NCBI GenBank assembly: GCA_001817615.1 | Contig: MHIR01000007.1 | Coordinates: 23,966-33,245 of the forward strand | From: Candidatus Buchananbacteria bacterium RIFCSPLOWO2_02_FULL_46_11b | GTDB lineage: Bacteria; Patescibacteriota; Patescibacteriia; Buchananbacterales; UBA6539 | Length of the DNA: 9,280 nt | Direction of reading: 5' to 3' | Shown here: positions 5,457-9,280 of the stretch, piece by piece | Numbering within the stretch: position 1 is the stretch's first letter | Layout: the number at the start of each line of letters is the position of its first letter | Translations under genes and position numbers: made by a program | Notes under the pieces: generated by a model | The model's input: only the letters and a program-made list of their open reading frames with translations | What the model was told of the DNA's origin: nothing | Databases searched by the model: none

Positions 5457-6951
5457 ATTTATCTTATTGTTCATGCCCCAGCCCACGGCCGAAGGCCGGC
5501 GGATGCCGCCCCTGGGCTTATTGGCGATTTCCAGCTTATTGGATAAGGAGGGCTATGATATCAGAATTTATCATTCCTATGATAAAAAAGATTATATTGA
5601 AGCCTTGGACTGCTTAGATAAGGCAATTTGTGTCGGCATTACCTCAATGACGGGCTATCAAATTTTTGACGGCTTGGAATTTGCCAAATTAGTCAGGGAA
5701 AAAAACAGCCAAGTGCCGATAATCTGGGGCGGCGTTCATCCGACAATCAAGCCCCGGCAAACAGCTGAGCATCATTTAGTTGATATCGTGGTCAAGGGGC
5801 CGGGCGAAGATACTTTCACCGAGCTGGTCCATTGCCTTGACCGCCAGGAAAGTTTTGAAGATATTTTGGGCATTGTTTATAAAAAAGACGGCAAAATAAT
5901 GGAAAATCAAGGCCGGCCGGTAAAAAAAATGGCCGAATATCCGAGGCTGCCTTATCACTTGCTTGACGATTTTGTTGAAAGATTCATTAAAAAAAATGAA
6001 TATGCCTCCCGCAGTCTTTCTTATATTACCAGCTTAGGCTGCCCTTTTCGCTGCGCTTTTTGCTATTTGGCCAATCCGACTTTTGAGAGGAAATGGGATT
6101 ATTACCCGGCCGAAAGAGTCGTCCTGGATCTGGAATTTTTGGCCAAAAAATATAATTTGACGGGAATTGACATCCGCGACTCTAATTTTTTCGTTGATAT
6201 TCCCCGAGTCAAAGAAATTTGCCGGGGCCTGATTCAAAAAAATGTCAAAATCGTTTTGACGGGCCTTAACGGCCGGTCGGACCAGCTGGCCGGCTGCCGT
6301 CCCGAGGATTGGCAATTATTCAAGCAGGCGGGAATAAAAGAATTATTGATTGGCGCCGAATCCGGCGACCAAGAGATGCTGAATTTGATTAATAAGCAGA
6401 ATTTGGTGGAAAATACCTTAAAATGCGAAATCACGGCCAAAAAATACGGGATTAATATCATCAATTCTTTTATTACCAGTTTTCCGCCCGCGGTTGATGA
6501 TAAAAAACAAATCAAATCGGTTTTGAAGCGGGAGCTGAACAACACGGTTGAATTATTGAGAAGAATATTTTTGGTCAATCCCGCGGCCACGGTTTTATTA
6601 TTTTTTTACACGCCTTATCCCGGCACGCCTTTATATGATTTGGCGGTTAAAAGAGGCTTTTTTGATCCTAAAAAGTTTGAAGACTGGCGCTTGATTGATT
6701 TGGCCCACCAGGTCACTCCCTGGACGAGCAAAAAACATATCAGAAAAGTCAAGCTTTTGCGCGTCTTGATTGTTTTTAAAAAAATATTCAGCCAAGAATA
6801 CCTTAAGAAAAAAAGCGGCTGGAAAGTCAATTTGCTAAGATATTTCGGTTTAGCCGCGGCCGTTAATTTTTGGGTGGGCTTAAGATTCAAATACAAATTT
6901 TATTTTTTGCCGTTTGAAAGAATATTATTCATAATCATTAAAACCATATGA
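5437..6951 (+). CDS. B12-binding-domain radical SAM protein
   Basis: A 504-residue enzyme of the cobalamin-dependent radical SAM class. Residues 1-140 form the B12-binding-like domain: FMPQPTAEGRRMPPLGLLAI (12-31), the central ICVGITSMTGYQI (64-76) and IIWGGVHPTIKP (95-106) are typical. The D-x-H-x-x-G lower-ligand motif is absent, as in many of these enzymes. The radical SAM domain holds the cluster motif GCPFRCAFC (C202, C206, C209), then LLIGAESGDQEML (303-315), the G-x-E-x-G strand that contacts SAM, and YTPYPGTPLYDLA (391-403). The C-terminal ~75 residues are basic and hydrophobic and may touch the membrane. Members perform methylations, ring rearrangements and other radical chemistry; a sugar or lipid modification is inferred only from context. 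ATG at 5437 lies within the previous gene (20-nt overlap) and gives the expected N-terminus. Its TGA stop overlaps the next ATG (ATGA). Confidence 0.88.
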   Translation: MRPIKDKFILLFMPQPTAEGRRMPPLGLLAISSLLDKEGYDIRIYHSYDKKDYIEALDCLDKAICVGITSMTGYQIFDGLEFAKLVREKNSQVPIIWGGVHPTIKPRQTAEHHLVDIVVKGPGEDTFTELVHCLDRQESFEDILGIVYKKDGKIMENQGRPVKKMAEYPRLPYHLLDDFVERFIKKNEYASRSLSYITSLGCPFRCAFCYLANPTFERKWDYYPAERVVLDLEFLAKKYNLTGIDIRDSNFFVDIPRVKEICRGLIQKNVKIVLTGLNGRSDQLAGCRPEDWQLFKQAGIKELLIGAESGDQEMLNLINKQNLVENTLKCEITAKKYGINIINSFITSFPPAVDDKKQIKSVLKRELNNTVELLRRIFLVNPAATVLLFFYTPYPGTPLYDLAVKRGFFDPKKFEDWRLIDLAHQVTPWTSKKHIRKVKLLRVLIVFKKIFSQEYLKKKSGWKVNLLRYFGLAAAVNFWVGLRFKYKFYFLPFERILFIIIKTI

Positions 6952-8078
6952 TCCCAGTATTTAAGCCCGCCATGGGGCAGGAAGAAATAGAAGCCATAAG
7001 CCAAGTGATTAAAAGCGGCTGGCTCGGCCTTGGTCCGAAAACCGAACAATTTGAAAAAGAATTTGCCGAATATCTCGGGGTAAAATACGCCCTGGCTTTG
7101 AATTCGGCGACCGCGGCTTTGCATTTGGCCTTAATGGTTTTGGCAGTCAAAGACCGCGAAGTGATCACGACGCCGATGACTTTTGTCAGCACTAATCACG
7201 CGATTTTATATAATCAGGGCCGGCCCGTGTTTACCGATATTGAAACGGATACCCTTAATATCAATCCGGAAGAAATCAAAAAGAATTTAACCAAGAAAAC
7301 CAAAGCGATTATGGCCGTTCATTACGGCGGCCAGGCCTGTCGGCTGGAAGAAATAATAAAACTGGCAAAAGACAATAATTTATCCGTGGTTGAGGATTGC
7401 GCCCACGCCTGCGGCGGAGAATATAAGGGCAAGAAATTAGGGACTTTCGGCGATTTAGCCTGTTTCAGCTTTCATGCCGTCAAAAATTTGGCGACCGGGG
7501 ACGGCGGGATGATTGTCACCAATAATAAAGAATGGCATGAAAGATTGAAAAAATTGCGCTGGCTGGGAATCAATAAGGATACCTGGGAACGGGAAGAATC
7601 GGAGCATAAAGAAAGAGGCGGGTATTCTTGGTCTTATAACGTTGAAGAACTGGGGTTTAAATATCATATGAATGATTTAAATTCGGCGCTGGGCCTGGTT
7701 CAGCTGGCCAAATTGGACAAAATGAACGAGAAAAGAAGAATTTTGGCCAAGCGATATGATGTATTATTAAAGGATGTCAAAGAGATTGAATTGCCGGTGG
7801 AAAAAGAATACGCTAAAAGTTCCTGGCATAATTATGTTATCAAAACTTCCGCTCGCGATCGCTTGAATTTGTTTTTAGCCGATAGAGGAATTTCCACCGG
7901 CGTTCATTATATTCCAAATAATCATTATTTGATATATCAAAAATACGGAGAAAAAACGCCGGCGGCCGAGGCGGTTTGGACTAAATTATTGACCCTGCCT
8001 TTGTATCCGGATCTGGCCGAAGATGAACAGGATTCAGTGATTAACGGCCTTAAGGATTTTTTTAAGGGGGCAAATTAA
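6948..8078 (+). CDS. DegT/DnrJ/EryC1/StrS PLP-dependent sugar aminotransferase
   Basis: A 376-residue fold-type I aminotransferase of the DegT/DnrJ/EryC1/StrS family, which aminates a keto-sugar nucleotide, usually with glutamate, to give an amino-deoxy sugar such as perosamine- or bacillosamine-type products. Visible motifs in order: GWLGLGPKTEQFEKEFAEYL (24-43); LNSATAALHLAL (51-62), the phosphate-binding loop; ITTPMTFVSTNHAIL (73-87); AVHYGGQ (123-129); VVEDCAHACGG (147-157) with D150 against the pyridine nitrogen; and FSFHAVKNLATGDGGM (173-188) with K179 as the PLP Schiff-base lysine. The C-terminal STGVHYIPNN (316-325) is the conserved substrate region. All key residues are present, so it should be active. 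ATG overlaps the previous stop by 4 nt (ATGA), and a methyltransferase follows 1 nt after the stop. The order suggests an amino sugar that may be methylated. The exact sugar cannot be read. Confidence 0.93.
   Translation: MIPVFKPAMGQEEIEAISQVIKSGWLGLGPKTEQFEKEFAEYLGVKYALALNSATAALHLALMVLAVKDREVITTPMTFVSTNHAILYNQGRPVFTDIETDTLNINPEEIKKNLTKKTKAIMAVHYGGQACRLEEIIKLAKDNNLSVVEDCAHACGGEYKGKKLGTFGDLACFSFHAVKNLATGDGGMIVTNNKEWHERLKKLRWLGINKDTWEREESEHKERGGYSWSYNVEELGFKYHMNDLNSALGLVQLAKLDKMNEKRRILAKRYDVLLKDVKEIELPVEKEYAKSSWHNYVIKTSARDRLNLFLADRGISTGVHYIPNNHYLIYQKYGEKTPAAEAVWTKLLTLPLYPDLAEDEQDSVINGLKDFFKGAN
8064..8070 (+). promoter_or_regulatory. Shine-Dalgarno-like site for the methyltransferase gene
   Basis: AAGGGGG lies 9 nt upstream of the ATG at 8080, inside the last codons of the aminotransferase gene. 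It is one of the few clear purine-rich ribosome-binding sites in the window; most other junctions lack one and probably rely on coupling. It supports 8080 as the start in preference to the internal ATG codons at residues 31 and 36. Confidence 0.55.
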
Positions 8079-8079
8079 T

Positions 8080-8748
8080 ATGTTTTATTTTCGCGGAACA
8101 AGAAAACCGAATTTTTCAAAAATCAATAAATTGGATTATGACGAGTATTGGCAAGAAAGGGGATTTGCCATGAGGGGAAAATTAATGGAAAGGGAAGAAA
8201 TTTTTTTCTCCTGGGTAAGCCCAAAATCCAAAGTTTTAGACATCGGCTGCGGCAATTCGCGGTTGTTGCTGGAGTTGAAGCAAAAAAAGGCATGCGAAGC
8301 CGCCGGCATCGACATTTCTCCTTTGGTGGTTGAAAATTTGGAAAAGAACGGGATTAGGGGCCGGATTTTTGATTTGGCCAAAGACGATCTGGCGCTTGAA
8401 GAAAAATACGATTATATAATTTTATCCGAAATTTTGGAGCATTTGAGCCAGCCGGAGGATTTGATTGCCCGGCTTTCAAACCAGACGAAATATTTTATCA
8501 TCTCCGTTCCTAACTCGGCTTTTTACCGCTATCGCCTGAGCCTGATGTTTAAAGGCCGGTTTTTTACCCAATGGGTTTCCCATCCTTCCGAGCACCTTAG
8601 ATTTTGGAGCCACCTTGATTTTTTGGACTGGCTCAAATCATTGAATTTGGAATTAGTGAAGTCTTATCCCTCTAACGGTTTTTGGTTTAAAAATTTTTGG
8701 CCGAATCTGTTCGGCCATCAGATTTGTTATTTAGCCAAAACAAAATAA
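8080..8748 (+). CDS. MetW-like class I SAM-dependent methyltransferase
   Basis: A 222-residue Rossmann-fold methyltransferase. SAM-binding motif I is KVLDIGCGNSRLLLELK (51-67), the acidic end of strand 2 is AAGIDIS (74-80), and the post-core motif is YDYIILSEILEHLSQPEDL (110-128). The C-terminal half, IISVPNSAFYRYRLSLMFKG (140-159) followed by SHPSEHLRFWSHLDFLDWL (167-185), resembles MetW, including the H-P-x-E-H-L-R-F segment. Classical MetW acts with the homoserine acetyltransferase MetX; none is here, so this is better called a MetW-like enzyme with an unknown acceptor. The position directly after a sugar aminotransferase suggests N-, C- or O-methylation of a sugar, but this is inference. 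It starts 1 nt after the previous stop with a good ribosome-binding site, and its stop shares a base with the next ATG (TAATG). No signal peptide or membrane segment is seen. Confidence 0.87.
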   Translation: MFYFRGTRKPNFSKINKLDYDEYWQERGFAMRGKLMEREEIFFSWVSPKSKVLDIGCGNSRLLLELKQKKACEAAGIDISPLVVENLEKNGIRGRIFDLAKDDLALEEKYDYIILSEILEHLSQPEDLIARLSNQTKYFIISVPNSAFYRYRLSLMFKGRFFTQWVSHPSEHLRFWSHLDFLDWLKSLNLELVKSYPSNGFWFKNFWPNLFGHQICYLAKTK

Positions 8749-9280
8749 TGAAAATAACATATTTAGCCAATGTCAGAATCCCCACGGAAAAAGCCCATGG
8801 TTTGCAAATCATGAAAATGGCCGAAGCTTTTTTAAACCAAGGGGCTGATTTGGAATTAATCGTCGCCAAAAGAGTCAACCCGGATTTCGTTAAGGTTGAT
8901 CCTTTTGAATATTACGGCGTTAAAAACCGGTTTTTAATCAAAAGAATTTGGCTGATTGATTTGACCGCCGGTGATTATTCTTTAAAAGGCCTAAGTGTCA
9001 TTATCCAGAATTTTTCTTTCGCGGTTTTTGCCTTTTGCCATTTATTATTGAAAAAAACGGATATCATCTATTCCCGCGATGAATTTTCCTTGTTTCTTCT
9101 TTGTTTTTTCAGAAAAAATTTGGTCTGGGAAATGCACACTTTTCCCCAGAGAAAATTTCGGCTGTATAAATTTCTTTTAAAAAGATTGAAAAAAATCGTA
9201 GTCATCACGCGGGTTTTGAAAAAATTACTGGTGGAAAAGGCGGGGATTGAGGCAGATAAGATTATCGTTTGTCCCGACGG
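8748..9280 (+). CDS. GT4-like glycosyltransferase, N-terminal part (cut by window end)
   Basis: An open frame of 177 codons runs from the ATG at 8748 to the window edge with no stop. It encodes a GT-B glycosyltransferase N-terminal domain. It begins MKITYLANVRIPTEKAHGLQ, where the K-A-H-G-x-Q loop is typical of GT4 enzymes, followed by IMKMAEAFLNQGADLELIVA (21-40). A core strand reads KTDIIYSRDE (103-112), LVWEMHTFP (124-132) resembles the usual E-x-H segment, and KKIVVITRVLKKLLVEKAG (148-166) then DKIIVCPDG (169-177) form the end of the first domain, just before the interdomain linker. The donor-binding domain and E-x7-E motif lie outside the window. The start overlaps the methyltransferase stop by one base and has no Shine-Dalgarno, so it probably depends on re-initiation. 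Family assignment is good; sugar specificity is unknown. Confidence 0.85.
   Translation, partial: MKITYLANVRIPTEKAHGLQIMKMAEAFLNQGADLELIVAKRVNPDFVKVDPFEYYGVKNRFLIKRIWLIDLTAGDYSLKGLSVIIQNFSFAVFAFCHLLLKKTDIIYSRDEFSLFLLCFFRKNLVWEMHTFPQRKFRLYKFLLKRLKKIVVITRVLKKLLVEKAGIEADKIIVCPD

Noticed and set aside
5921..5930. Run of eight A bases in the radical SAM gene as a programmed frameshift site
   Set aside because: The frame continues unbroken through it into the conserved radical SAM domain, and no alternative frame extends meaningfully from this point.
6949..6951. TGA as a sense codon (alternative genetic code of some candidate-phylum bacteria)
   Set aside because: TGA here overlaps the next ATG in a normal ATGA junction, no gene in the window has an in-frame TGA, and read-through would soon hit a TAG.
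6034..7192. Several minus-strand frames under the radical SAM and aminotransferase genes
   Set aside because: They are antisense shadows of genes with conserved catalytic motifs; their translations are low-complexity and match no family I recognise.

Overview
The window is a densely packed, single-strand (+) cluster of cell-surface glycan genes. The organism looks like a Candidate Phyla Radiation / Patescibacteria-type bacterium (Parcubacteria-like). The grounds are an A+T-rich, Lys/Ile/Phe/Asn-rich coding style, long runs of divergent GT4 glycosyltransferases with almost no intergenic space, few Shine-Dalgarno sequences, and a four-helix-bundle 'S23/IVP' gene of a type I associate with these genomes. 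This placement is inference from style, not from a marker gene. The standard genetic code fits: one gene ends in TGA and the other complete genes end in TAA.

Layout. 1-355 is the 3' end of a GT2 polyprenyl-phosphate mannose/glucose synthase (DPM1-like). 358-1494 is a GT4 glycosyltransferase. 1491-1957 is a small cassette: a four-helix-bundle (23S rRNA intervening-sequence protein family) gene between two inverted arrays of the heptamer TTMAAAG. From 1961 the glycan genes resume: a GT4 (1961-3001), an unassigned GT-A-like protein (3001-3924), an unusually long GT4 with an extra N-terminal domain (3927-5456), a B12-binding-domain radical SAM enzyme (5437-6951), a DegT/DnrJ/EryC1/StrS PLP aminotransferase (6948-8078), a MetW-like SAM methyltransferase (8080-8748) and the 5' part of another GT4 (8748 to the window end).

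How they may work together. The aminotransferase would make an amino-sugar nucleotide, the methyltransferase and radical SAM enzyme could modify sugars or another part of the product, and the five or six glycosyltransferases would assemble an oligosaccharide. The GT2 at the left edge may supply a lipid-linked sugar. No flippase, polymerase, ligase or initiating phosphoglycosyltransferase is visible, so the locus continues beyond both edges. Junctions outside the cassette run from a 20-nt overlap to a 2-nt gap, which points to one translationally coupled operon.

The most unusual thing is the cassette at 1491-1957. It is the only real break in the operon, its inverted heptamer arrays supply the stop codons of two genes, and it looks like a mobile or RNA-processed insert. 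Apart from these arrays there is no stretch over 50 bases without a gene, and I see no RNA genes, CRISPR array, IS element, promoter or classical terminator.
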